A stretch of 28,637 nucleotides of DNA from Phyllobacteriaceae bacterium UBA1059 (GCA_002316345.1 DCDI01000127.1:1-28637); one strand, 5' to 3'; shown: positions 1 through 8,098, numbered from the stretch's first letter. A program made the numbers and translations. Notes: a model not told the origin generated them from the sequence alone.

Positions 1-1
1 G

Positions 2-904
2 GTCGCGGTTGCGGCCGGCATGGGGCCGATCGCGCTGGGCACCGACGGTGGCGGCTCAATCCGCATTCCCGCCGCCTGCTGCGGCGTCGTCGGCTTCAAG
101 GCGACGCTTGGCGTCATCCCGCACCTTCAGCTGCCCGACCTTTTCGGCGCCAATTCCTATGTTGGCCCAATGGCCCGCAACGTCGCCGATGCTGCCCTGC
201 TCTTCGAAGCCATTGCCGGCCCGGATACGCGGGATCCTTACGGCCAGGCAGCCCACCAGTTGCATGAGGCGGGCAAAGTCTCGCTGAAAGGCCTGCGCAT
301 TGCCTACATTGCTAATGGCGGCGCCCGCGTGGAGCGTGAAGTCGCCGCCATCACGCGCAGCGCCGTCGAAAAGCTGGCGCGTGAAGGCGCGATGGTCGAG
401 GAAACCGAGATCGACTTCAAATCCTACGAGCCAGTATTCCTGACCATGCTCCGCGTCGGCCTTGCCGCCCGCGCGGGTCCGGCAGTGAAGGGCCGCGAGG
501 ACATGGTGGCGACGTCGCTGATCGACACATTCGCCCTCGGTAAGTCCTACTCTGCCGTTGCCTTTTCGCAGGCGACGAACGCACGCACCCTGCTCTTCAA
601 CCAGTTCCAGGATCTCTTCGGGCGTTTCGACCTTATCGTCTCGCCGACGCTGACCGCCCCGCCGCTCCCGATCGACATCGACCCGACCGGAGATATAGAG
701 ATCGATGGCCACAACGAAGGCACGGTGCGCGGCGCTTGGTATCCATTCACCTTCCCTCAGAACCTTACCGGGCACCCCGCAATTTCGATCCCATCAGGTC
801 GCACCTCGAAAGGCCTCCCAATCGGACTGCACATCTGTGCGCCATGGTATCGCGATCGGTCGCTTTTGAAGATTGCTGAACTAATGGAGCAGCGTCTGGG
901 CTGA
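2..904 (+). CDS. Amidase signature family hydrolase, 5'-truncated by the window edge
   Basis: The reading frame is open from base 2, before the first ATG at 20, so the true start lies outside the window and about 300 C-terminal residues are visible. The segment near the visible N-terminus, GTDGGGSIRIPA followed by CCGVVGFK, is the amidase-signature core. Its serine in GGSIRIP is the expected acyl-enzyme nucleophile of the Ser-cisSer-Lys triad; the Lys and the cis-Ser would lie upstream and are not visible. The C-terminal half has the usual family ending, with FPQNLTGHPAISIP and GLPIGLHICAPWY. Family members hydrolyse amides to a carboxylate and ammonia, or act as GatA-like transamidases. The exact substrate (amide, allophanate, indoleacetamide or other) cannot be read from this part. 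The gene ends at TGA 902-904 and is followed by a gene-poor, IS-scarred stretch, so its operon partners, if any, are upstream. Confidence 0.88.
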   Translation, partial: VAVAAGMGPIALGTDGGGSIRIPAACCGVVGFKATLGVIPHLQLPDLFGANSYVGPMARNVADAALLFEAIAGPDTRDPYGQAAHQLHEAGKVSLKGLRIAYIANGGARVEREVAAITRSAVEKLAREGAMVEETEIDFKSYEPVFLTMLRVGLAARAGPAVKGREDMVATSLIDTFALGKSYSAVAFSQATNARTLLFNQFQDLFGRFDLIVSPTLTAPPLPIDIDPTGDIEIDGHNEGTVRGAWYPFTFPQNLTGHPAISIPSGRTSKGLPIGLHICAPWYRDRSLLKIAELMEQRLG

Positions 905-1118
905 CGCGACGCAAGGTAAGCGAGAATGGGTTCGCGACCTCATTACCTAGCTTGCCGTTTTGGCTGCACAAGAACCCGAGAACTTGATGCCGTAAGTTGA
1001 GCCCGAGTCCTACATGCAGTCTCACCCCTGGATGGTTGCGCAAGCGTAAAGCTACGCTGCAAGCAAAAAGCGTTGGGTATTCCCGCCAAAAAACGACGGA
1101 CAATCGAAGGGGGGATGT
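905..1118. other. Intergenic spacer between amidase gene and IS remnant; no gene seen
   Basis: I see no credible coding frame or RNA gene here. A short perfect inverted repeat, AGCGTA-AAGC-TACGCT (1043-1058), lies just before the transposase remnant. It could be debris of the left part of the insertion element or a minor hairpin. There is no poly-T tract that would make it a convincing terminator for the amidase gene. Confidence 0.4.
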
Positions 1119-1846
1119 ACGGCGACGCTGCGATCCGAGGGTTGGACGGTGAACGCCAAACGTGTCGAGCGCATCTGGCGGCGGGAGGGGCTGAAAGTTC
1201 CCCAGAAGCAACCGAAGGGCGTCTCTAGCTTAACGATGGATCGTGCATCCGGCTTTGGCCCGAGCACCCAAACCATGCCTGGTCCTATGACTTTGTCGAA
1301 GGCCGGACCCGTAATGGCCGGAAGTTCCGCATGCTCAACATCATCGAAGAGTTCACCCAAGAGTGCCTGGCGATCAGGATCGACCGCAAGCTCAACTCAA
1401 CCGACGTCATCGACGTTCTGTCAGACCTGTTCATCCTGCGCGTTGTGCCTTGCCATGTTCGTTCCGACAACGGCCCGGAGTTCATCGCCAAGGCCGTGCG
1501 CGACTGGATCGTGGCCGTTGGCGCCAGGACCGCGTTCATCGAACCGGGAATCCTTTGGGAGAACGGCTACTGCGAGAGCTTCAACTCGAAGCTGCGCGAC
1601 GAACTGCTCAACGGTGAGATCTTCTGCAGCCTCGCCGAGGCAAAGGTCGTCATCGAGGCATGGCGGCGCTACTACAACACCCGAGAGGCCGCGCTCATCA
1701 CTCGGTTACAAACATCCGGACCAGAGGCCATCGTCTGGCCGCCGTAGCCACCTGGTGCACCTCCATCATCGGCACAGGCGATGGCCCCAAAGCCGATCAT
1801 GCATTAGGACTGAAGCCAAACCATCTTATGGGGTCAGGCCAGCAGA
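1100..1846 (+). mobile_element. Decayed IS3-family (IS407/IS51-like) insertion sequence fragment
   Basis: The segment carries a broken OrfB transposase (see the pseudogene entry) followed by about 100 bases that still resemble the right end of an IS407-group element: a stretch reading catgcattaggactgaag and then ccatcttatggggtcag. The left limit is approximate. The OrfA gene and the start of OrfB are not recognisable, and I could not identify paired terminal inverted repeats or a target-site duplication. It is probably an old, immobile scar left of the catabolic genes. Confidence 0.65.
1119..1747 (+). pseudogene. IS3-family OrfB transposase (DDE integrase core), frameshifted
   Basis: The translation matches the C-terminal part of IS407-group OrfB, but only if the reading frame is switched. 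The frame containing base 1149 gives SEGWTVNAKRVERIWRREGL and then KVPQKQPKG, up to about 1214. The match then continues in the next frame as LNDGSCIRL, SYDFVEGRT and, from 1331, the long open piece with RSDNGPEF and NGYCESFNSKLRDELLN. All three catalytic acidic residues (the D of SYDFV, the D of RSDNG and the E of NGYCES) are therefore still present. A TAG at 1226-1228 replaces what is usually a Trp codon. Near 1680-1720 a second disturbance moves the conserved RPRSSLGYK segment into another frame before PEAIVWPP returns to the main one. The N-terminal third is missing, so the protein should be inactive. Confidence 0.8.
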
Positions 1847-1847
1847 G

Positions 1848-2423
1848 ACTCGGAACGCGTTCCTCCAATGCAGCAAGCTGAGCAACAGCCAAGTCGTCGG
1901 ATGGTTGTTGCCTTACAAGGTCTGGCAACCGGCGTAGGGAGCTTTGTAGCTTCATAAACTTACGCTGGATATGGGCTGATGCAGGGCGTCCCATTGTGAA
2001 CGAGCCCCCAAAATTTTTTGCTGCCCAGTCATCTATAATGGTTCCTTGGTCGGTATACCTGCATTCTTGGTTTTACCGTCAACTTGATGCTCGGCGTCGA
2101 AGGCCAATGAAATAATGTTAGCTCCGGCTTGGATGACGGGGGATGGATGCGCCGCTTACGGCAGTTGGTGCGACCACGTAGGACAAGGACGCGTCGCGGG
2201 ATCAATACGCTTGTCGCGCCAGCTGAAATGCGCAGCGCGACGCTGCAAGTATCGACCTATTGAGAGACCCACTTATGCACTGAGGCTTACCCGGCTCATA
2301 AATGGCCTCTTCAATCGACCTGATTTTTGAGCAAAAAGGAACTTTTCTCGTTTCAGCAAAAAATTCTTTCAGTAAAGACTATAACTGATACATCCGATTT
2401 CTTTTTACAGCAGCGGGGTTCCA
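1848..2423. other. Gene-poor stretch of about 575 bases; nothing recognised
   Basis: Short open frames exist, for example 2115-2330 on the + strand (71 codons), but none has a recognisable domain, a convincing ribosome-binding site or a sensible composition. I do not call a gene. Base composition becomes A/T-rich from about 2320 to 2410, consistent with the promoter region of the downstream dehydrogenase gene. A small GGTATACC palindrome lies at 2052-2059. The stretch may be residual IS or island debris. Confidence 0.5.
2351..2388 (+). promoter_or_regulatory. Candidate promoter/operator region of the dadA-like/ocd-like pair
   Basis: In the A/T-rich leader before the dehydrogenase gene, the hexamer TTTCAG occurs twice 16 bp apart (2351-2356 and 2367-2372). 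The second copy forms an inverted repeat, TCAGT (2369-2373) with ACTGA (2384-2388), separated by 10 bp. TATAAC at 2380-2385 is a 5/6 match to a sigma-70 -10 box, but I find no good -35 at standard spacing. The half-sites resemble the outer part of the TCAGTAT operator seen in the - strand block, but the spacing differs by 3 bp, so I do not equate them. Confidence 0.3.
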
Positions 2424-3698
2424 GTGCCAGATCTTAGACGGAATCGGACTACGGTGGTCATCGGTGGCGGCATCATCGGCCTGACGATCTGCATAGAGCT
2501 CCTTAAAGCCGGCCATCGGGTTATCCTTGTTGAACCTGGAGATGTTGGAGGAAAGCAGTCTGCATCTTACGGAAATGGTGCCTGGATCAACCCAGGCGCA
2601 ATCATGCCTATATCAGTGCCAGGTCTGTGGAAGCGTGTACCTGGCTTTCTCCTGGACCCAACGGGTCCTTTCGTCATCCGCTGGCGTTACCTTCCGCAGC
2701 TTCTTCCTTGGCTTGCCCGCTTTATTGCGGCGGGGCGAAGTTGGGAACGGATAGAGAAGTGTGCAGCGGCACGCTTCCAGCTTTGTCGCGATACGGTCGA
2801 GGATCACCTTGCGTTGGCAGAAGAAGCAGGTGTCACTTCCCTTGTACGTCGATCGGGACTTCACTTTGTCTACCGCGACCGCTCTGAATATCTTCAAAAT
2901 TCAAGAGAGTGGACTATGCGCATACGATTTGGCCTGCGGGTTAGCGAAATCAATCAGGCCGAACTCCGGCAATTTGAGCCCACACTCTCTGGAGACTATA
3001 CTTTTGGTGCCAGCATTGATGACGGAGCCTTCCTTCTGGATCCTGGCGAATATTGCGCGGCACTGGAACGTCTCTTTATCAGTCGTGGCGGCGAGCGCGT
3101 CTGTGGATATGCTAGAAGGCTAAACACAGAGCAGGATCGTTTGAAGTCCGTACAAGTCGATCAAACAACTTTGGATTGTGATCGAGCTGTGATCGCCGCG
3201 GGTGCCTGGTCTGCCACCCTCGCCCGCCAAGTAGGCGACAAGATCCCACTGGTGTCAGAACGAGGGTATCATGTGGTCGTCGAGATGGGCGACGACATGC
3301 CCCGCAACACGCTCATGCCAAGCGACGGCAAGATGGCGGTAACGCCAACGTCGGGTGGCTTGCGACTCGCTGGGCAAGTCGAACTCGCGTCGGTTGACGC
3401 TGCGCCCGATTGGCGCCGTACGGACATCCTGCTCAGTTTCGCCCGCAAGATGTTCACTTCAAGCGCCGCCCAGAAGGCAAAGGTCGTGGATCGATGGATG
3501 GGCCACCGTCCTTCAACACCTGACGGTTTGCCTTCGATCGGAACAGCGACGGGTTGCCCGGACGTCGTGCATGCTTTTGGACATGGCCACTCCGGTCTCT
3601 GCCAGGCCCCTGCCACCGCGAAGCTCGTGCGTGCCTTGATTGACGGGACCCATCCGCCCTTCGACAGCGCTCCTTACATGCCGCAGAGGTTCCAGTGA
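2424..3698 (+). CDS. FAD-dependent D-amino-acid dehydrogenase (DadA-like, DAO family)
   Basis: This 424-residue protein begins with the dinucleotide-binding motif VVIGGGIIGL (about residues 11-20). It shows the DAO/DadA pattern throughout: a SYGNGAWINPGAI segment, a long substrate domain and a C-terminal FAD-contact region with GHRPSTPDGLPSIG and FGHGHSGL. Length and layout fit the small-subunit DadA family, membrane-associated flavoproteins that oxidise D-amino acids, including D-proline or hydroxy-D-proline, to imino acids and pass electrons to the quinone pool. The start is a GTG at 2424; an in-frame TAA at 2382-2384 limits upstream alternatives, and a GGGG stretch lies about 5 bases before it. 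The stop overlaps the next gene's ATG (TGATG), which indicates translational coupling. The family is clear; the actual substrate is not. Confidence 0.85.
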   Translation: MPDLRRNRTTVVIGGGIIGLTICIELLKAGHRVILVEPGDVGGKQSASYGNGAWINPGAIMPISVPGLWKRVPGFLLDPTGPFVIRWRYLPQLLPWLARFIAAGRSWERIEKCAAARFQLCRDTVEDHLALAEEAGVTSLVRRSGLHFVYRDRSEYLQNSREWTMRIRFGLRVSEINQAELRQFEPTLSGDYTFGASIDDGAFLLDPGEYCAALERLFISRGGERVCGYARRLNTEQDRLKSVQVDQTTLDCDRAVIAAGAWSATLARQVGDKIPLVSERGYHVVVEMGDDMPRNTLMPSDGKMAVTPTSGGLRLAGQVELASVDAAPDWRRTDILLSFARKMFTSSAAQKAKVVDRWMGHRPSTPDGLPSIGTATGCPDVVHAFGHGHSGLCQAPATAKLVRALIDGTHPPFDSAPYMPQRFQ

Positions 3699-4669
3699 TG
3701 AGCGAGCAGTTGCTCTACCTATCGCGTTCTGACATCATTGAACTTGCTATAACTCCTGAAGAGGCACGTCAGGCCATAAATTCGGGGTTCAGAGACCATT
3801 TCGCGGGATTGAACCGCGCTTTGCCGAAAACTTCCTTGGATATTGGGCCCGGCCACGGTTTTCAGTCCATGTCGGCGGCATCTCAGGCGAAGCAAGCAGC
3901 CTGCATGAAATGGGTTGCAATGGCTCCTGTCGCCGCTGGCGGATCAGGACGCGGGATCAACGGGATCGTTTGCGTTAATGATTACGAAAGCGGAACGCCT
4001 TTGGCGATTATGGATGGAGACGAGCTGACCTTGATACGCACCGCAGCTATGTCTGCGGCTGCCGCTGCCTACCTTGCGCCCCCGGAGCCGCAATCGATTG
4101 GTATGGTGGGATGCGGCGAGCAGGCATATGCCCACCTCAACGCTTTCCGTAGCCTGTTCCCCAGCCTGAGTGAGATCATAGCCTTCAGTCGAAGCCGCTC
4201 GTCCGCCGAGCAACTTTGCCGAAAGGCTCGCGAACAAGGCCTGGATGCTTCGTACGCTGACGTTTCAGCAGATCTGCTTAGCCGATCCGACATCGTCATC
4301 TCTATGGTGCCAGGTGCGCCGGGACTCGAAGCCTTCCTTGATGCGCGGCTACTGCGCCCATCCAGTTTTGTATCGGCCGTTGACATAGGCCGTAGTTGGT
4401 TGCCCGACAGCTTCGCCGCATTCGACCGGCTCGCAACTGACAGCCTTGCCCAGAGCAAGGCACCCTATGACGTTAACGGAAAGCCCGTCTCAACTGCTCT
4501 CTTCGACAGCGATCTTGCAGGCTTGGCAGGGGGCGGCACTCCGAAGCGAGTTTGTGGCAAGCGATCTCTATTCTGCTTCCGCGGCTTCGGTCTTGGTGAC
4601 CTGGCGCTTGCGGGCCTAGCGCTAGCACGCGCACGGGAGATGAAGATCGGAACCGTTCTACCCAGGTAG
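3698..4669 (+). CDS. Ornithine cyclodeaminase/mu-crystallin family protein, possibly an imino-acid reductase
   Basis: This 323-residue protein has the OCD/mu-crystallin fold signature. A conserved substrate-side Lys (KWV, about 71) and Arg (LIRTAA, about 114) are followed by the Rossmann motif GMVGCGEQA (about 135-143). An Asp at about 229 (SAVDIGRSW) sits where ornithine cyclodeaminases have their catalytic Asp, but the Gly-Lys-Glu that usually follows is not kept. The family includes true cyclodeaminases, NAD(P)H-dependent delta1-pyrroline-2-carboxylate or ketimine reductases, and alanine dehydrogenases. Coupling to a D-amino-acid dehydrogenase favours an imino-acid reductase. I chose ATG 3698 over the GTG at 3695 because AGAGG lies 8 bases upstream of the ATG and it overlaps the preceding stop. 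Confidence 0.83.
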   Translation: MSEQLLYLSRSDIIELAITPEEARQAINSGFRDHFAGLNRALPKTSLDIGPGHGFQSMSAASQAKQAACMKWVAMAPVAAGGSGRGINGIVCVNDYESGTPLAIMDGDELTLIRTAAMSAAAAAYLAPPEPQSIGMVGCGEQAYAHLNAFRSLFPSLSEIIAFSRSRSSAEQLCRKAREQGLDASYADVSADLLSRSDIVISMVPGAPGLEAFLDARLLRPSSFVSAVDIGRSWLPDSFAAFDRLATDSLAQSKAPYDVNGKPVSTALFDSDLAGLAGGGTPKRVCGKRSLFCFRGFGLGDLALAGLALARAREMKIGTVLPR

Positions 4670-4904
4670 AGCCTAGGTCCGCGGTCGATGAGAGACCGCA
4701 GGCCAGAAGCAGCCGCTTTTGCAGCGCCCCATGTGCTAACGGATGCGAATAGGCGAAGGTGCCGCTTCTCTCTACGCTTGCGGCATTAAGCGCATTCAAG
4801 CTCTGCCCCAGCCATGTTGTCTGCAGCCATGGCCGGACTTGTATTCGGATTGCAAGGTAGCCGGATAAGCAGAAGATTGCTTAGTTTTTGCATTGGAACA
4901 CCTT
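4670..4904. other. Convergent intergenic region with weak hairpin
   Basis: This spacer separates the end of the OCD-like gene (+) from the end of the AraC-type regulator gene (-). A small inverted repeat GCGGTC/GACCGC (4681-4686 and 4694-4699, 7-base loop) follows the OCD-like stop by 11 bases and could help terminate transcription, but no T-run follows. I see no gene here. Confidence 0.3.
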
Positions 4905-5864
4905 CTAAGCTCTTCCGCTCAATTTGAACTTGGAAGGCGACGATCCAGTGTGCTCGCGGAACGCACGCGCGAAATGCCCGGCGTTGACGAAGCCGCATTG
5001 ATACGCGATCTCGGAAATCGGCAATTCAGTTTTGCGAAGGAGTGACTTCGCCCGCTCGATCCGCAAGGTCATATAGGCATGCCCGGGACTTATCGACAAA
5101 TTCGCCGAAAACAGTCGCTCCAGCTGACGTGGCGAGCAGTTTGTCCGCGATGCGATCTCGCTTACCGCTAGAGGCTCTAAGCAGTGATTTTGCATTAATA
5201 GGAGGGCTTGCCGGACCTTGAAGTTCGACACCTCGCCAAACAGGTTCTTGCTGGGCTGCAAGTCTCGATGGGTCCGAATGCGATCAAGCAGCAGGATCTC
5301 GGCAGCTTTTTCTGCCTCGCGCTCTCCGAGCGTCTTGGCAACGAGGGAAGCGGCAAGATCTGCAGCACCCGCTCCGCCGGCGCAGGTCGTTCGACCCCTG
5401 TCTATCAGAAACAACCGATCGGCTATCGCTTGGACGGCAGGATACGCTGATTGGAAGTCGGCAAGGTGCAGCCAACTGACACATGCTTTGTAGCCGTCTA
5501 GAAAGCCGTGCTCGGCCAGCGCAAAAGTTGCTGTGCAAAGCCCTATGATCGGCTTCTTTGCGCCTGCTGCTTGTTGCAGGAAGGCGATCTGCTCGCGCCC
5601 AAGAGATTTTGCCTTTCCCAGCAACCCTCCAACCAAGACAACAAAGTCGAAGTTGCCGGCATGAGATAGTTCAGCGGTTGGCAGAATTTCCAATCCGCAG
5701 CTTGATCGGATCGGCAGTCCCCGTGTCCCGAGGACCTGCCAGTCAAATGCGATGCGCCGGCTCCGATCCGCTTCGTCGCCCGCCAGCCGCAACGTGTCCA
5801 CAAAGAGCGAGAACGGAGAAAGGGTGAATTCGTGGATCAGAATGAAGGCGAAGCGTATCGTCAT
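4905..5864 (-). CDS. GlxA/GbdR-type AraC-family transcriptional regulator
   Basis: The protein has about 319 residues in two parts. The N-terminal DJ-1/PfpI-like (class I glutamine-amidotransferase fold) domain spans about 1-190 and includes the elbow sequence IIGLCTATFALAEHG (about 107-120). The C-terminal double helix-turn-helix of the AraC family spans about 215-315, with EIASRTNCSPRQLERLF and the hallmark EIAYQCGFVNAGHFARAF (about 285-302). Regulators of this class (GbdR, CdhR, SouR, ArgR in Pseudomonas) sense quaternary amines or amino acids and activate uptake and catabolic genes. It lies 60 bases downstream of the ProV-type ATPase gene on the same strand and is probably co-transcribed with proWV. 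A GTG at 5873 would add three residues; I prefer ATG 5864, without a strong ribosome-binding site for either. Confidence 0.87.
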   Translation of the reverse strand: MTIRFAFILIHEFTLSPFSLFVDTLRLAGDEADRSRRIAFDWQVLGTRGLPIRSSCGLEILPTAELSHAGNFDFVVLVGGLLGKAKSLGREQIAFLQQAAGAKKPIIGLCTATFALAEHGFLDGYKACVSWLHLADFQSAYPAVQAIADRLFLIDRGRTTCAGGAGAADLAASLVAKTLGEREAEKAAEILLLDRIRTHRDLQPSKNLFGEVSNFKVRQALLLMQNHCLEPLAVSEIASRTNCSPRQLERLFSANLSISPGHAYMTLRIERAKSLLRKTELPISEIAYQCGFVNAGHFARAFREHTGSSPSKFKLSGRA

Positions 5865-5924
5865 TTCAATCACAGCCCCGACTCGTCCAACTCTTCAGAT
5901 TTCCACTGTGATCAAAGCGCGCGG

Positions 5925-7016
5925 CTAGATAGATTGGCTTGTTCCATCCTTGTCCAGCCCTCCGCTGCCGCGCGGTCCAATCATCGCGTTCATGACCTCG
6001 CGCAACGTAACAAGCCCGAGCGGTTTGCCGTCTGCATCCGCGACCTCCAGGCGGTCAGCGCCTGTGTTTCGCAAAACTAGACTCGCTTCCTCCAAGGTCG
6101 CTTCCTCAGAAATGGTCGGGGATGAGCTGGGACCTTCAGTTTTAGGCAACGTAGAAGTGATTGATTTCACCCGGATCACGCGGCCGTAATTGACCGTTTC
6201 CACAAAGCGCGTGATGTAATCGTTAGCCGGGCGCATCAGAATATCCTGGCTCGTGCCTTGTTGCACAACTTCGCCGTCTCGAAGAATAGCGATACTGTCA
6301 CTCAGGCGTAGCGCTTCATCTAGGTCATGCGTGATGAAGATGATCGTCTTGCGAATTTCCTTCTGAAGGTCGAGAAGGACACTCTGCATGTCCACGCGGA
6401 TCAGCGGGTCAAGCGCGGAAAAAGCTTCATCCATCAGCAGGATCGGCGCATCGTTGGTGAGCGCACGGGCCAGGCCGACGCGCTGCTGCATGCCGCCTGA
6501 AAGCTGGTTGGGGTACTTTGTCTCGAAGCCCTTCAGGCCGACGCGTTCGATCCAGCGCATAGCAGACTCAAGCTGTTGTGCCCGGGGTACGTTTCGGACC
6601 TTCAGGCCGTAAAGAGTATTTTCCAGCACGTTCCGGTGGGGCAGAAGGCCGAATTTCTGGAAAACCATCGCCGTTTTGTTGCGGCGGAAGTCACGCAGCT
6701 GACTCGCATCAAGCGAGACGACGTCAGTGCCTTCGACCAGAACCTGTCCCGCAGTTGGTTCTATAAGTCTGTTGATATGACGAATAAGGGTCGATTTGCC
6801 AGAGCCAGAGAGGCCCATAATGACCTGCAGCGACCCGGCCGCTACATCGATATTGATGTCTCGCAGCCCAAGAACCTGATTGTGGCGGCTCAACAACTCC
6901 GCCTTCGTCATGCCCTTCTTCACATCATCCAGATGCGCGGCGGACGACTTACCAAAGATCTTGGATAAACCCTGGATCTTCACGCTCGCCGTGTTGGTGT
7001 TGGCACGATCAAGCAT
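5925..7016 (-). CDS. proV: Glycine-betaine/proline-type ABC transporter ATPase (ProV/OpuAA family)
   Basis: This 363-residue ATPase has Walker A GLSGSGKST (about 68-76), signature LSGGMQQR (about 172-179), Walker B ILLMDE (about 192-197) and switch His 230 (FITHD). The extra N-terminal segment before Walker A, containing KGMTKAELLSRHNQVLGL, is diagnostic of ProV/OpuAA rather than other ABC ATPases. Residues from about 290 to 350 form a CBS-like region of one repeat (ADRLEVADADGKPLGLVTLREV), as in the ionic-strength-sensing tails of this family, and shorter than a full tandem CBS pair. The ATG (7014-7016) overlaps the permease stop, so proW and proV are translationally coupled. It energises import of a quaternary amine such as glycine betaine, proline betaine or carnitine; the exact ligand is unknown. 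Confidence 0.92.
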   Translation of the reverse strand: MLDRANTNTASVKIQGLSKIFGKSSAAHLDDVKKGMTKAELLSRHNQVLGLRDINIDVAAGSLQVIMGLSGSGKSTLIRHINRLIEPTAGQVLVEGTDVVSLDASQLRDFRRNKTAMVFQKFGLLPHRNVLENTLYGLKVRNVPRAQQLESAMRWIERVGLKGFETKYPNQLSGGMQQRVGLARALTNDAPILLMDEAFSALDPLIRVDMQSVLLDLQKEIRKTIIFITHDLDEALRLSDSIAILRDGEVVQQGTSQDILMRPANDYITRFVETVNYGRVIRVKSITSTLPKTEGPSSSPTISEEATLEEASLVLRNTGADRLEVADADGKPLGLVTLREVMNAMIGPRGSGGLDKDGTSQSI

Positions 7017-7896
7017 GGGCCACCTCTAGGTGCTTCTGAAGCCGGCGGCCATAGGCCTGGCTCACGCGATCGAAGATGATGGCGATGCCGACGATGGCCA
7101 GCCCGTTGAAGACGCCCAGCGTGAAATATTGGTTCGAGATCGCCTTCAGCACTGGTTGCCCGAGCCCTGGCACACCGATCATCGCCGCAATGACGACCAT
7201 GCCCAGCGCCATCATGATGGTCTGGTTGATACCCGCCATGATCGTCGGCAGTGCAAGCGGAAGCTGCACATTTGTAAGCATCTGCCAACCCGAAGACCCG
7301 TAGGCGTCCGCCGCCTCTACGACGTCTTTGTCGACGAGCCGGATACCAAGATTGGTCAGGCGGATGATGGGAGGGACGGCAAAAATGACCACGGCGATCA
7401 GACCGGGTACCCGGCCGATGCCGAGCAGCATGACAACGGGAATGAGATAAACGAAGCTCGGCATCGTCTGCATGACGTCGAGAACGGGGTTCAGCACGTT
7501 TTGCAGCCGGTCAGACCTCGACATCGCAATGCCGACGGGAATGCCGATTGCGACGGCAAGTATGGTGCATACCAGGATCATTGACACAGTCTTCATCGTG
7601 TCGATCCACATGCCAAAAAATCCGATCAGCAACAGGGCCATGACGCAGGCAATTGTAAGACGAAGGCTGCGGCTGGCGGCCCAGGCAAGACCTGCAACGA
7701 CCACGATGATCACCAACCAAGGCGTATTCGTCATCAACCACTCGAACTGGATCAAGAGGTATTGCAACGGCCGGAAAAGGTCTTCGATGCCCGAACCATA
7801 GCTCCGCGTGAACGTGCGAAACCCTTCGTCGATGGACTTCTTCAGGGCTCTTAGCGAAGCGTCGTCCATCTGGGGGAATGACTCGATCCACTCCAT
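7009..7896 (-). CDS. proW: Glycine-betaine/proline-type ABC transporter permease (ProW/OpuAB family)
   Basis: The permease has about 295 residues and the ProW layout: an amphipathic N-terminal stretch with little hydrophobicity (to about residue 60), then hydrophobic spans beginning with WLVIIVVVAGLAWAA. The ProW core follows, with VLDVMQTMPSFVYLIPVVMLLGIG, and then the coupling loop DVVEAADAYGSSGWQMLTNVQLPLALP, which has the EAA-type motif. The open frame extends to a codon at 7989. I place the start at the ATG ending at 7896 because GGAAGGA precedes it by 6 bases; ATGs at 7902 and 7911 lie in or upstream of that site. It forms the membrane channel with ProV and receives ligand from the divergently encoded ProX. 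Confidence 0.9.
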   Translation of the reverse strand: MEWIESFPQMDDASLRALKKSIDEGFRTFTRSYGSGIEDLFRPLQYLLIQFEWLMTNTPWLVIIVVVAGLAWAASRSLRLTIACVMALLLIGFFGMWIDTMKTVSMILVCTILAVAIGIPVGIAMSRSDRLQNVLNPVLDVMQTMPSFVYLIPVVMLLGIGRVPGLIAVVIFAVPPIIRLTNLGIRLVDKDVVEAADAYGSSGWQMLTNVQLPLALPTIMAGINQTIMMALGMVVIAAMIGVPGLGQPVLKAISNQYFTLGVFNGLAIVGIAIIFDRVSQAYGRRLQKHLEVAHA

Positions 7897-8098
7897 ACCC
7901 ATTCCTTCCATAAGCTTGACAGCTTGTGTCGTAAGCCATGCATTTACATGCAAGATTTTGTATATCACTTGTATACTTGGTTGACACAATCCGGATCAAG
8001 CGTCCAGTGTCGCTGTTCATCGTTCTTGTGGCCAAGGCCTATGATTGTCGCTTCAAAGCCAAAGCACGGTGGATCAATCCTCACCTGAAGGCACACCA
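7897..8098. promoter_or_regulatory. Divergent promoter region between proW and proX with two inverted repeats
   Basis: This 202-base spacer must hold promoters for both directions. It contains a perfect inverted repeat TGCAT-TTAC-ATGCA (7939-7952). It also contains GTAT-N9-ATAC (7960-7976), whose core and spacing equal those of the TCRGTAT-N9-ATACYGA sites in the - strand catabolic block, although the outer bases (TTT and TTG) differ. TTGACA at 7981-7986 on the + strand is a possible -35 for proX, but no clear -10 follows at 16-18 bp. A regulator, perhaps the GlxA-type protein of this cluster, probably binds here. Confidence 0.45.

Noticed and set aside
2052..2059. GGTATACC palindrome as another copy of the TCRGTAT-N9-ATACYGA operator
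   Set aside because: No second half-site exists at the required 9-base spacing on either side.
2115..2330. 71-codon + strand frame in the IS-flanking region as a small gene
   Set aside because: It has no recognisable domain, no convincing ribosome-binding site and irregular composition, and it lies next to decayed IS sequence.
2369..2388. TCAGT-N10-ACTGA before the DadA-like gene as a fourth member of the operator set
   Set aside because: The half-sites agree only over five bases and the centre-to-centre spacing is 3 bp shorter than in the three matching sites.
7897..7989. Longer N-terminus for the ProW-type permease
   Set aside because: The GGAAGGA ribosome-binding sequence lies downstream of the longer starts and fits only the ATG ending at 7896. 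The extension would also cover the candidate operator.
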